Shown here: positions 38,393 to 47,940 of the stretch, one piece after another | Layout: every line of letters begins with the position of its first letter | Numbering within the stretch: the first letter of the stretch is position 1 | Position numbers and translations under genes: made by a program | Notes under the pieces: generated by a model | Databases searched by the model: none | The model's input: the letters and a program-made list of their open reading frames with translations, nothing else | Told to the model about the DNA's origin: nothing | NCBI GenBank assembly: GCA_028285005.1 | Contig: JANQQP010000017.1 | Coordinates: 45,045 to 109,044 of the forward strand | Length of the DNA: 64,000 bases | DNA from: Dehalococcoidia bacterium | GTDB taxonomy: Bacteria > Chloroflexota > Dehalococcoidia > Lucifugimonadales > Lucifugimonadaceae | Direction of reading: 5' to 3'

Positions 38393-39286
38393 TTGGAGGG
38401 CAGTCCGTTGACAACCTTGATTCGGTGGTTGATCGCGCTCATCGAAAGACTCAATAGCAGGTCACAATCAGTCGGTCGGCGACTCACTAGGAAGACCAAG
38501 ATGCCTTCAGTGAACACGGATCTCTACTCAGTAAGCGTCCGATTTCGTCAGCGAGCCGTTGCCCAGAGTGATGCGCTTCAGGACGATGCTCCATCTGACG
38601 CGCGCTCGGACTTCTGGAGCCAGGCACTATCGTGGCGCATTACCGGACAGGAGAGTTTGGATCAGCCCTTACCGACTGATGCGGTGATTCAGGCCCAAGA
38701 GCGCGAATTCGCCACGTCGTTTCCCACCGTACTTCACAGGCGATTGGTGAACCACTTTGCTTCAAACGACGTGGTGTACCTCGATCAACGCTCCAACATC
38801 GGGCTACTTCCCTTGGTGATATTCGAGGTCAAATCGATCGGCTACGGCAGCCTTGAGTTCGTGATCGGTGTAATCGGACTCGAAAACCTATTGAGGCTCT
38901 TCGACAACAACATTGACTTGATTTCAGGGTTTATGGCAGCCAACGTAGCACCGGCCGCAGCGGATGTGCTATTGACACCCGCTGGTCTACTGGATGTTCG
39001 TGTAAACGAGCTACCCGGTGTACGGGCAGTAGCCAGCGAATTTGGTCGATCGATCGAGCCTTCAGCCGTTTCGAGCCAGCGGCACGGGCTAGTGTGGGCT
39101 CTTGTCAACACATCGCTGTTGGTACCCGTTGCTCTTGGATTCTTCGTGCTCTGGCTTGCATTTGACCAAATTAGAGATGAGCGATCGAGTATCGAGCAAA
39201 GGACTCAATTCCTGGATGCGCGGGAATCGGAATTCATCGAATCGTTGATTGCCAGAATCGAGGATCTAGAGCAGGAAAAGCAGTAG
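38393..39286 (+). CDS. Hypothetical membrane protein
   Basis: 297-aa ORF with a C-terminal TM (LVNTSLLVPVALGFFVLWLAF) and a following coiled coil. Confidence 0.65.
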   Translation: MEGSPLTTLIRWLIALIERLNSRSQSVGRRLTRKTKMPSVNTDLYSVSVRFRQRAVAQSDALQDDAPSDARSDFWSQALSWRITGQESLDQPLPTDAVIQAQEREFATSFPTVLHRRLVNHFASNDVVYLDQRSNIGLLPLVIFEVKSIGYGSLEFVIGVIGLENLLRLFDNNIDLISGFMAANVAPAAADVLLTPAGLLDVRVNELPGVRAVASEFGRSIEPSAVSSQRHGLVWALVNTSLLVPVALGFFVLWLAFDQIRDERSSIEQRTQFLDARESEFIESLIARIEDLEQEKQ

Positions 39287-39322
39287 CTGATCTCGTCACC
39301 ACACTGGTGCTCGAGATGACCC

Positions 39323-39862
39323 TCAGCCGCCCGTCAGCCAGTTCCAGAAGTCTTCGGCGAGGTCGGTCGCAACCCACTGGTCGAAGAACTGCTCGCCGTG
39401 TAGCGACCATTCCTGCAGCATCTTCAGGCCCAACGCTACCAGCAACCAGAACGCTATCCGCGGTCGAGTGAACTCGTACTTCGGCCACCAGTGCTTGAAC
39501 GCCGCAATGCCCACGAACCAGAACTCGAACACATTCGGGAACGCCAGCAGCACGGTGCGAGAGTCGTTGAACGCGAACACAACGAAACCGATCATCCGGT
39601 AGGCGAACAGCGCCACTGCGACGTTTCGGACCGGACCCTCCCAACGCAGCGCGACCACTAGGAAGGTGAACATGTAGACAAGGTCGAGCCACTTGTCGAA
39701 GTTCTGGTAGTCGCCGAGGCCGCCGAGGTCCAGCCAGCCGCGCCAGAACAGGTCTGAGAAATCGACGAGGATGGCGATGAGTGCGCCGGCGAAGGCCCAG
39801 CGGAGCACAGGCAGCGACCCGCCAACGCGGATCAGGCCGATCACAAGCTGCTCAGCCGTCAA
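39323..39862 (-). CDS. Integral membrane protein, likely co-transcribed with the peroxiredoxin selenoprotein candidate
   Basis: 179-aa ORF with several TMs; starts 10 bp after the 39873-40505 gene on the same strand. Confidence 0.7.
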   Translation of the reverse strand: MTAEQLVIGLIRVGGSLPVLRWAFAGALIAILVDFSDLFWRGWLDLGGLGDYQNFDKWLDLVYMFTFLVVALRWEGPVRNVAVALFAYRMIGFVVFAFNDSRTVLLAFPNVFEFWFVGIAAFKHWWPKYEFTRPRIAFWLLVALGLKMLQEWSLHGEQFFDQWVATDLAEDFWNWLTGG

Positions 39863-39872
39863 CGTGCCCGTC

Positions 39873-40505
39873 CTACGTGCTTGAACTCACCAGCTCAACC
39901 TGCTCCAGGATGTCGTCTACATCTACCTGGTGCGTGTATCGCCTGCCGACATCCCGCCAGGCAATCTCATTACCTTCTGTGATCAGCCAGACCGATGCAG
40001 AAGCCAGCCCATCGCCATGCAGATTGAAAACTCCGTACGACTCTGGAATCGATGAGTCCTTCGACGTGTAAAGAATCGGGAACTCCGCGCCGAACCTGGC
40101 AACAGCCTCGCCCGCGCCGCCAAGGTCATCGGTGCTTATCGCTACGATCTCGGCACCGGCCGCCGTCACATCCTCGTAGTGTTTCTGCAGCTCAACTAGC
40201 TGCCTGCGACAGAAGGTTCACCAGAACGCCCTGTAGAACACCAGCACAACCGGCTGTTCCGAGGACAGTTCGGAGAGCGTTACGTTAGAGCCATTGGCGC
40301 TGGGAAGAGTGAAGTCCGGCGCCACTTCGATCTGAGCGTGCAGCGGAGCATCGACAGGCACGGAAGTAGGAGTTGATCGTACTTGAGCAGTGGGAGCCTG
40401 TGCCGAGTCGCTCCGTTCGCCATCTTCAGAAGCTCCGCAGGCGATCGCCGCCATCGCCGCCAAAGCAAGCGCAGCCAACACAGTGTTCCGGACGGCAGCC
40501 TTCAT
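39873..40505 (-). CDS. Candidate selenoprotein: lipoprotein-like AhpC/TSA peroxiredoxin with UxxC motif (in-frame TGA at 40218-40220)
   Basis: The two called ORFs (40218-40505 and 39873-40169) are in the same frame and joined by one TGA: ...VAPDFTLPSANGSNVTLSELSSEQPVVLVFYRAFW[TGA]TFCRRQLVELQKHYEDVTAAGAEIVAISTDDLGGAGEAVARFGAEFPILYTSKDSSIPESYGVF... TGA sits at the peroxidatic Cys of FYRxxWCxxC. N-terminus has AAIAC lipobox-like sequence. Confidence 0.85.
40187..40203 (-). promoter_or_regulatory. Putative bacterial SECIS hairpin for the UxxC peroxiredoxin
   Basis: Minus-strand GCAGCU-AGUUG-AGCUGC: perfect 6-bp stem, 5-nt loop with G at position 2. Loop begins 20 nt after the UGA. Confidence 0.6.
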
Positions 40506-40597
40506 AAGCCCCTCTCGAAGTCAAGCAATCAAATACTCGCCAACCAACTTACCCGAACGGCCGGAGCAGAATCTATCGCTAGACGTGAAATCGCCAC

Positions 40598-41377
40598 CTA
40601 CTTCACACCATCCTGCGGTGCGTAGCCAAGCACCTCTTTGGCGTGTGAGTTGTCCCGGAACAGCTTCCGGTTGTCCGAAGTCGCCCAGAAAATGTCGAAC
40701 TTCAACTCAGGCGGCGCTTCGATGCATTTGATCGTGAGCTGCTGCAAGTCCCGGTAGCTCGACCAGTTCGCCTGCCCACGTCCCGGACCCGCCTTGTCCT
40801 CGGGCCCACAGCTCGAAATCCGTAGATTGATCACCGACATGTCTGACGTCAGCGCGTAGTAGCGCCCGAGGTCTTCTCCGAACAGTTTCGTCACTCCGTA
40901 AAGCGTGATCGGCTTCGGCTCCGAAAACTCGTTGACCATGTCCCACGAGTCTGGAATCGGCACATCCTCGGTCGAAACCAGGCTCCTGTATGGCTCCTCC
41001 CACTCGTAGCCATTCGCCGTTGCGCCCGAGCTCGCCAGGATCACTCTCGACACTCCCGACCGCTTCGCAACTTCGCACACGTTGTACGCGCCGATGATGT
41101 TGTTGTGCAGCATGTCTTCCCACGGCGCGTCCATGCCGTTCAGACTGCTCTGACCGCCGTCAGCCGCGAGGTTCAGCACCACATCTACGCCCTTCATCGC
41201 CGGATAGAGCGATTCGATATCAGCGATGTCCGCCTTGAAAACTCTCTCATCCGGCAGACCTTCGACGCCGCTTCGAGAGAGCGCACTCAGCTCGTAACGC
41301 TCTTCCAACGCAGGCCTGAGCGCCCGGCCAACAACGCCGTTCAGTCCGGTCACAAGCAGTCTCAATTTCTCGGCCAT
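40598..41377 (-). CDS. NAD-dependent epimerase/dehydratase (extended SDR, uronate dehydrogenase-like)
   Basis: LRLLVTGLNGVVGRALRPALEERYEL...DVVLNLAADGG...YGVTKLFGEDLGRYYA. Confidence 0.9.
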   Translation of the reverse strand: MAEKLRLLVTGLNGVVGRALRPALEERYELSALSRSGVEGLPDERVFKADIADIESLYPAMKGVDVVLNLAADGGQSSLNGMDAPWEDMLHNNIIGAYNVCEVAKRSGVSRVILASSGATANGYEWEEPYRSLVSTEDVPIPDSWDMVNEFSEPKPITLYGVTKLFGEDLGRYYALTSDMSVINLRISSCGPEDKAGPGRGQANWSSYRDLQQLTIKCIEAPPELKFDIFWATSDNRKLFRDNSHAKEVLGYAPQDGVK

Positions 41378-41493
41378 TTGCAGTGGCTCCTTGCCTTGCG
41401 AACGTCAAAAAAAGGGGGCAACGCGCCGTTGCCAATTTAGTTGTAGACTCAACTATCTAGTTTCGAGGGACGTAGAAAAAGGGGTGAAGAAAG

Positions 41494-42369
41494 ATGGCAA
41501 GGAATGTACTCGTCACAGGTGCTACGGGCAATATCGGCAGTCAGCTGGCGGGGCGGCTGGCAGGCCAGTCAGACCTGAGTGTCCGCGCATTCGTGCGCGA
41601 CGCCGATAAGGCAGCAGCTCTCAAAGACGCCGGAGTCGAGCTGTCGGTTGGAACGTTCGAAGACGGCGGCTCGATCAGCTCAGCGGTCGACGGCATCGAC
41701 ACCCTGGTGCTGATCACTGCGCCGAACCCGAACGCAGCTGAGCAGGCCGGGGCTGTGCTGTCGGCAGCCAAGCAGGCCGGAGTCCGAAAGGTCGTCAGGA
41801 TATCTGCGCTGAACGCCGACCCGAACGGTCCCACAGACAACACACGCCAGCACGGTAGGACGGACGCCGCGATCCAGGAATCGGGTCTCGACTACGTGAT
41901 CCTGCGGCCCCACTTCTTCATGCAGAACCTGTTCATGGCGGCACCGACAATCGGCGGCGAGGGCAACATCTACATGGGCATGGGCGAAGGAAAGCTGGGT
42001 CTGATCGATGTTCGGGACATCGTGGACGCCACTGAGGCGGCGGTGGTGAGCGAGGATTTCAACAACCAGGTCCTCACACCGACCGGACCGGACAGCATCG
42101 ACTTCAACCAGATCGCAGCTTCGGTTGGACGAGGCGTTGGCAAGGACGTGAACTACGTCGCAGTGCCACCTGAGGCCGTTGAGGCTTCGATCATCGAGAT
42201 GGGCATGGGCGAGTGGTTCGGTGAGGTGTTCAAGCACTACTCTGAGGCTTACTCGAACAACTGGGGAGACTTCACCACGGGTGACGTCGAGAAGCTGACA
42301 GGACACCCGGCTCGCTCAATCGACCAGTTCGTCGACGAGGTGTTCGCACCGGCGCTTTCGCAGGGCTAG
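41494..42369 (+). CDS. NmrA-family atypical SDR NAD(P)-binding protein
   Basis: NVLVTGATGNIGSQLAGRLAGQSDLSVRAFVRD...LDYVILRPHFFMQNLF. Confidence 0.93.
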   Translation: MARNVLVTGATGNIGSQLAGRLAGQSDLSVRAFVRDADKAAALKDAGVELSVGTFEDGGSISSAVDGIDTLVLITAPNPNAAEQAGAVLSAAKQAGVRKVVRISALNADPNGPTDNTRQHGRTDAAIQESGLDYVILRPHFFMQNLFMAAPTIGGEGNIYMGMGEGKLGLIDVRDIVDATEAAVVSEDFNNQVLTPTGPDSIDFNQIAASVGRGVGKDVNYVAVPPEAVEASIIEMGMGEWFGEVFKHYSEAYSNNWGDFTTGDVEKLTGHPARSIDQFVDEVFAPALSQG

Positions 42370-42396
42370 GCGCCAACGGCACAAGACGATAGGGCA

Positions 42397-42420
42397 GGGC
42401 CGCTCCACCGAGAGCGGCCC
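42397..42420. terminator. Bidirectional hairpin terminator between convergent genes
   Basis: GGGCCGCTC-CACCGA-GAGCGGCCC, 9-bp stem. Confidence 0.65.
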
Positions 42421-42436
42421 TTACGCGTCTGGAAAC

Positions 42437-43576
42437 CTATTCCACCTTCGCAGCGTTCAGCACATCCTCGTCGAACTCGACGCCGAGGCCCGGGCCCTTT
42501 GGCGGGATAATGAAGCCGTTCTCGAATACGAGCGGCTCCTTGAAGATCTTCTTGTGCATCGGCCCCTGGTTCGCCTCCTGGATGACAAAGTTGGGCGAGC
42601 AGGTGTCGATCTGAATCGCTGCTGCTGAGGCCACAGGACCGCAATACATGTGCGGAGCGATCATGGCGTAGTGTGCTTCTGCGAGAGCGGCGATCTTCTT
42701 GGCTTCCGTGATACCGCCGCACTGACCGACGTCCAGCTGGATGATCTGCGCCGCCTGCTTTTCAAGCACCTGCGAGAACTCGTACTTTGTGACCAGCCGT
42801 TCGCCGGTAGCGATCGGGATGCTGGTGTGCGCCGCGACACGCGCCATCTCGTCGATGTTCTCTGGCGCCACCGGCTCCTCAAACCAGAACGGGAAGTATG
42901 GCTCGAGGTACTTCGCGACCCGGATGGCGCTGTAGGTCGTGAGTTGGCCGTGCGTGCCGATGCCGACTTCCAGCTTGTTGCCAACCGCATCACGGATGCT
43001 CTCGAAGATTTTTGCCGCATGCTCGATCTCCCAGAGCGGGATGTCGCGCACCGGATGCGTCGGCATGAACGGGTCGATCTTGCAGGCTGAGTTGCCTTCT
43101 TCAAGCAGCTGCTGTGCGACCTCGCCGGCTTTCTCAGGATGCTTGTCCAGCCCCGCGCTAGGCATGTACGCGTAGGCGCGAAGCTTCTCGTGATACTGGC
43201 CGCCAAGCAGCTGATAGATCGGCATGTTCGCCGCTTTGCCCTTGATGTCCCACAGAGCCATGTCTATGCCGCTGATGGCAGGCGTGGCGTAGAGGCTGGG
43301 GTGGCGCAGGTCATGCCGGGAGCCGTACATCGTGTCCCAGATCTTCTCGATGTTCAGCGGGTCTTGTCCGATCACGAACTGCCCGACAAGCTCTTCAACA
43401 ACCCGGACATGCGTCTGAATGTCCTTCAGGTTGTTCGAATATCCGCTGCCGGCGATGCGCTCCCCAATGCCGGTGATGCCCTCGTCCGTCTCGAGAAACA
43501 GGAACAGGTAGTACCTTCCGCCGATGTAAGGCTCTTCGCCCTCAACAACCATCGTCCTGAGATTGGTGACCTTCAT
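42437..43576 (-). CDS. Mandelate racemase/muconate lactonizing enzyme family protein (galactonate dehydratase-like)
   Basis: MKVTNLRTMVVEGEEPYIGGRYYLFLFLETDEGITGIGE...SGIDMALWDIKGKAANMPIYQLLGG...IIQLDVGQCGGITEAKKIAALAEAH. Confidence 0.93.
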   Translation of the reverse strand: MKVTNLRTMVVEGEEPYIGGRYYLFLFLETDEGITGIGERIAGSGYSNNLKDIQTHVRVVEELVGQFVIGQDPLNIEKIWDTMYGSRHDLRHPSLYATPAISGIDMALWDIKGKAANMPIYQLLGGQYHEKLRAYAYMPSAGLDKHPEKAGEVAQQLLEEGNSACKIDPFMPTHPVRDIPLWEIEHAAKIFESIRDAVGNKLEVGIGTHGQLTTYSAIRVAKYLEPYFPFWFEEPVAPENIDEMARVAAHTSIPIATGERLVTKYEFSQVLEKQAAQIIQLDVGQCGGITEAKKIAALAEAHYAMIAPHMYCGPVASAAAIQIDTCSPNFVIQEANQGPMHKKIFKEPLVFENGFIIPPKGPGLGVEFDEDVLNAAKVE

Positions 43577-43712
43577 CGGAGTTGCTCCTGCACAGGTGTG
43601 TCTTGGTTGGCGGTCGATCCAGGCCGCGCCGCCGCATCTTACAGCGAGACAGAGCGGGCAGTTGCGGCCCTCAAAAAGCCGCGCCGCAGCAGCGCAACAA
43701 CAGAGAAACCAG

Positions 43713-43744
43713 AACCGCCCGCCGGCTCGAAAGCCAGCGGGCGG
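43713..43744 (-). terminator. Hairpin terminator downstream of the 43801-44604 gene
   Basis: ACCGCCCGC ... GCGGGCGGT 9-bp stem. Confidence 0.5.
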
Positions 43745-43800
43745 TCTCTGGAGGTGGACTCGCGAGCTGGGCTCGCTCGCCGGGTTATTTGTCCACCTGG

Positions 43801-44604
43801 CTACCCGTTAGGGTCGTCGGTGTCGTCACCGTGACTGGCGAAGAGGTACCAGCGACCTGGGGCAGTGTCATCCAGCGGCAGCAACGGGCTCGGGGACCCG
43901 GGTGGCCGAGGAATCGGCGGCAACGGTAGGGCCTGAGCCTCCACAGATGGTGCGTCTGCATCGTCACCATGACCTGCGAACAGGTAGTTTCGACCTGGCG
44001 CATTGCCCGGAAGCGGTACACCGACATCCTCACGAGTCATCGGAGGTACTGGTGCGGCCTGTCCCGGAGAACGGCCAGGATCAGCTGGCGGGTCAACCAC
44101 GGGGTCGTCTGCCGGATCGCTGTTGTCCAGGTCAGGGATCTTGACCACCATCGGGTCGTCGTTGGGATCACCGTTGTCCAGGTCGGGGACACTGGCCTTC
44201 GGCGCCTCTGAACCAGGTGCCTCGGGCTGGTTGAAGATGTCAACCGGATCCCCAACCGCGGCCTGGGCGGACATTACCTGCCCCATGACTGCTGCTCCTA
44301 CCGCTATCACCGCAATGATGACGATAGCCGAAGCGAAGTCAAAGGCGATGTCGGAAGCGAACTTGCTCATCGTTCCGACGTGGCTACGTCCAGCCTGGCT
44401 TGCGCTCTCCCTGGCCACCTGATGGCTCCGGCGGGCAATTTCCTGGTGGTCAATGCGCCTCCGCGCCTGTTCGTTGACCTTGTGCTGGATTTCGTGAATT
44501 CCGCTGTGCATTTTCTTCTCACCTCCATGAGTTTCAGCGGGTTCAGGTCCGGTCCGAACCTGTTGGAGATGAGTCTCAGCTCGCCGGTGTGCGACCCACA
44601 TCAA
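43801..44604 (-). CDS. Single-pass membrane protein with internal Asp/Pro-rich tandem repeats
   Basis: One TM (AIVIIAVIAVGAAVMGQVMSA), then PDLDNGDPNDDP / PDLDNSDPADDP and APGRNYLFAGHGDDADAP / APGRWYLFASHGDDTDDP duplicates. Confidence 0.6.
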   Translation of the reverse strand: MMWVAHRRAETHLQQVRTGPEPAETHGGEKKMHSGIHEIQHKVNEQARRRIDHQEIARRSHQVARESASQAGRSHVGTMSKFASDIAFDFASAIVIIAVIAVGAAVMGQVMSAQAAVGDPVDIFNQPEAPGSEAPKASVPDLDNGDPNDDPMVVKIPDLDNSDPADDPVVDPPADPGRSPGQAAPVPPMTREDVGVPLPGNAPGRNYLFAGHGDDADAPSVEAQALPLPPIPRPPGSPSPLLPLDDTAPGRWYLFASHGDDTDDPNG

Positions 44605-44789
44605 TGGAACCTGCGAGTTGGCAGTTGTCGGTCAGTGAACGGACTAATGCGGAACCACTACCAGTAGCAGCAGGTCGTTGTGGACGACTCACAGGGAACT
44701 ACTAGAAAAGGGCGCGCGCCAAACTGAGCGATTGAGAGCAATGGGGTCTGGAGCGGCGACTGAAATCGCCATTAGCGGTGAGAGGTGGC

Positions 44790-47567
44790 CTAGACGAGAC
44801 CAGAGTCCGTCGCCCACCGGATTGCCGCAACCCGGTTCGAAACATCGAGTTTCCGAAAGATGTTGTAGGCGTGGCTCTGCACGTTGTAGATCGTGCGGTC
44901 AATCCGGTCTGCGATTTCCTGGTTCGTCAGCCCCTGTGCCATAAGCACCAGGATCTCCTGCTCTTTCGGTGTCAGGCCGCCAGGTCTTCGCCCGCGCTCG
45001 GTGGTGGTGGCGAGGCGGCGCAGCACTCCCTCTGCGTCCATCTCTCGGGACAGGCTCCTCACCTCACGTGCTCGCCTCGAATCGGGCTTTCCGTTGGCGG
45101 TGATCCGCTCGACAAGAGCGTGAGCGGTTGCGAACCGCAACGATTTCGTTCGTCCGGCTGCGATAGCTGCGTCCAGGAAGGGCAGTGCGGCCCCCGACTG
45201 ACCGCGGTTGATAGCCATCACCCCCGATACGTGATCAACCATCACCGGTGCGAACGGGACCAGTTCTCCGGAATGAGCGCTCAGCAGTCCGGCCGTGTCG
45301 CCGGGAGCCTCTAGGCCAAGCAGCACGAGGGCACAGGTAGCCGTGAACCTGACGACCGGAGGATTTGCCTGCGCCTGAGAGATCTGCTGCGCCCACGCGG
45401 ATGCGAGCTCAACCCCGACGCTGGCGGAGTAGTAGCGATTGCAGACCGCAATTGCCGTGGCCGCCACCGCCATGTCCAGTGCGGCGATCTGCTCGCGGCG
45501 GCTCGTCTGCTCGATCATCCGGTCAAGGCTCTGTTGTCCCGCATCATCGTCACCAAGCTCGAACGCCGCGATGGCGCGGACCGCCTCGAACTGCCCGAGC
45601 CCGATCCCGGAAGCGGCCTGTTGCGTGGACAGCTCCAGCACACTGCCAAGATCACCGCTCACGAGAGACCACATTGTGCGCGACGCGACGGCAATAGAGA
45701 TATATGTCGGGTCTCGCCGCGAGGTCGCTAGGGCTTCCAGTCGAGCGCCTTCGTCGATCGCTAGTGGGGCGGCTTGCCTTATGAGAATCGAAAGTCGGTC
45801 GGCCAGTGGTCTCAATGAACCGACTGCCGGATCATTCAACTCAATTGCCTGCTGCATCAGCTCCAGCCCGGCATCGTGATCCATGTGCCAGAAGCCTGCC
45901 ACCGAGCCGTGGTTCGACTTGATGTCCGCGCGGAGCTGAGGGTCGCCAAGGCCGGCGGCGAGGCTGTCGGCCTCAGTCAGGTGTGACTCAGCTGCGAATC
46001 TATCGCCTTTGAGGATCCCGTACGCCAGCCCGAGCCTGGAACGAAGCAAGCAGTATTCGGCAGATTCACGCAGTTCGGTCGGCGTGCGGTCCGCAACCAA
46101 CTGTAGAAACTCGATGTTCCAGGCGGTGCTCGCCAGGGAGCCTTCACCGCTCGATGCGACCTGCAGTGCGCCTCGATGGTCACCAAGCTTCGTCATCAGT
46201 TCATAGGCCTGCCGCTGGTGCTGCGACCCTTCTCGTCGTTCCGAGGCACTTCGCGCCACATGCAACTCAGCACGAGCCAGGCCTGCGATGATCTCAGCAG
46301 TCAGCGCATCAGGCTCTGCGCTTCCATGCACGTCGAGGGCTTTCCTGTAGTGCGTGATCGCGTCTTCGTACGCATGCAATCTCATCGCCTGCCGCGCCGC
46401 CATGGCGGAATATTCGGCGAACTTGCTCCACCCGGCGACAGCGCCAAGCGTCTCAAGACGTCCCGCAAGGAAAGCGGCCTGACTCTCCAGGTCATTCGCG
46501 TACCGCTGTTCCACGACGTCGATGATGTGGGCCAGTCGTGAAATCCGTTCAGCCGGAGGAATCTCGGAAGCCAGGATCTCCTGGGTGAGACCGTGACTGA
46601 ATCGCAGTGCCTCTGAACCGTCTGTCCAGGGCCTGATGATCCCTGCTCCAATGCCCTCGTCCAACGCCGCAACGACCTCTGCCTGGCTCATCTCAGGCAA
46701 AGATTTGACCAGTATCTCCACGGGAAACTCGGCGCCTATCATCGATGCTGTTCCAAGCACCCGGTAGGTCACAGGTCCAAGCTCCTGCAAAGACTCCAGG
46801 ACGGCGAAGCGGACCTCCGGCGTCACCTCAAGGGCTTCACCCGGTGTCGCCTCACCCCTGGAGATGCGCCCTGACCTGGCAAGCTGATGAATAAAGAAGG
46901 GGTTACCGCCGGTCAGCCGCAGAAGCCGTTCAAGATCCTCCGCCGAAACCGCACTTCCGGTTGTCGACTTCACCATCTCTGCGACAGCTCCAGCATCCAG
47001 ACCTTTCAATTCGAAGATGCGGCACTGGCCTGCGCGGATGACCGTTGCTAGTGGAGAGGCCATTGATCGACTGCTTCTGATCGTCCGAATGTCTCCGGTA
47101 AGAAGCAAAATCACTGGAAGATCGCGCGTGTCCTCAAGCAGGTGTCCAAAGAAGGCCTGGCTGGACGCGTCGGCAACGTGAACATCGTCGACGCAAATGA
47201 GAATGGGACTGGCCGAAACTTTATCGGCCAGTTCAGCCGTCACAGAGCTGAACAGCTCCTGCCGCTCCAGTGGCGATTCGGCTCCGCCTGCGAGCGCATC
47301 CAGCGAACTGCTGAATGCGAGTTGACTCAGTATTGCCGTGACAGCGCCGAAGGGTTGGACAGAAGAGGCGCGACCGCATTCGACGGCCGCAACATTCCAG
47401 CCGGCAGCGGCTGCATTCTCACGAATGACGCGCGCCAGTTCCGATTTACCGATCCCAGGCTCACCAGCGATAAACATCACGCTGGCAGGGCCCTCGCGGT
47501 GCGACTTGATCCACTCAGTCGCCTCGGCGATATCGGCCTGTCTTCCGGGCAGTTGGTGCTCTGTCAT
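44790..47567 (-). CDS. Large LuxR-family ATP-binding regulator (AAA/NTPase + helical repeats + LuxR HTH)
   Basis: Walker A MFIAGEPGIGKSELARVI; C-terminal HTH GGLTPKEQEILVLMAQGLTNQEIADRIDRTIYNVQSHAYNIFRKLDV. Confidence 0.92.
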   Translation of the reverse strand: MTEHQLPGRQADIAEATEWIKSHREGPASVMFIAGEPGIGKSELARVIRENAAAAGWNVAAVECGRASSVQPFGAVTAILSQLAFSSSLDALAGGAESPLERQELFSSVTAELADKVSASPILICVDDVHVADASSQAFFGHLLEDTRDLPVILLLTGDIRTIRSSRSMASPLATVIRAGQCRIFELKGLDAGAVAEMVKSTTGSAVSAEDLERLLRLTGGNPFFIHQLARSGRISRGEATPGEALEVTPEVRFAVLESLQELGPVTYRVLGTASMIGAEFPVEILVKSLPEMSQAEVVAALDEGIGAGIIRPWTDGSEALRFSHGLTQEILASEIPPAERISRLAHIIDVVEQRYANDLESQAAFLAGRLETLGAVAGWSKFAEYSAMAARQAMRLHAYEDAITHYRKALDVHGSAEPDALTAEIIAGLARAELHVARSASERREGSQHQRQAYELMTKLGDHRGALQVASSGEGSLASTAWNIEFLQLVADRTPTELRESAEYCLLRSRLGLAYGILKGDRFAAESHLTEADSLAAGLGDPQLRADIKSNHGSVAGFWHMDHDAGLELMQQAIELNDPAVGSLRPLADRLSILIRQAAPLAIDEGARLEALATSRRDPTYISIAVASRTMWSLVSGDLGSVLELSTQQAASGIGLGQFEAVRAIAAFELGDDDAGQQSLDRMIEQTSRREQIAALDMAVAATAIAVCNRYYSASVGVELASAWAQQISQAQANPPVVRFTATCALVLLGLEAPGDTAGLLSAHSGELVPFAPVMVDHVSGVMAINRGQSGAALPFLDAAIAAGRTKSLRFATAHALVERITANGKPDSRRAREVRSLSREMDAEGVLRRLATTTERGRRPGGLTPKEQEILVLMAQGLTNQEIADRIDRTIYNVQSHAYNIFRKLDVSNRVAAIRWATDSGLV

Positions 47568-47940
47568 TCGGCAGTCCCATGCTGACCGCGCTCAATACGA
47601 CGCCGAAGCGAACTACCGACGCGTTCATCGCCGGTGGACTTGACCGACCGGTTGTCGTTCACGAGGAAGCCTAGCATCTCAATAGGTAAGTTCATCCGGG
47701 TGTGAGACTCCGCCATCGCATCGACCGTCTCAACCGCTATTTGCTACTCCGATTGCTTACTTCGTCTGCGCCACTTTTCCGGTATCCACACGAAACTGAG
47801 TTGGTGCGAGCGAACTTCAGCGACTTTAGCAAGATAGCCGGGAAACGTAAGCTGTCGCGCCGTGAATTGTCGAATCGACACAGAGAAGGTATCTTCCCGC
47901 ACTGAAAAGCGAAATCGCTGTGGCGATGTGAAGCGTCTGC

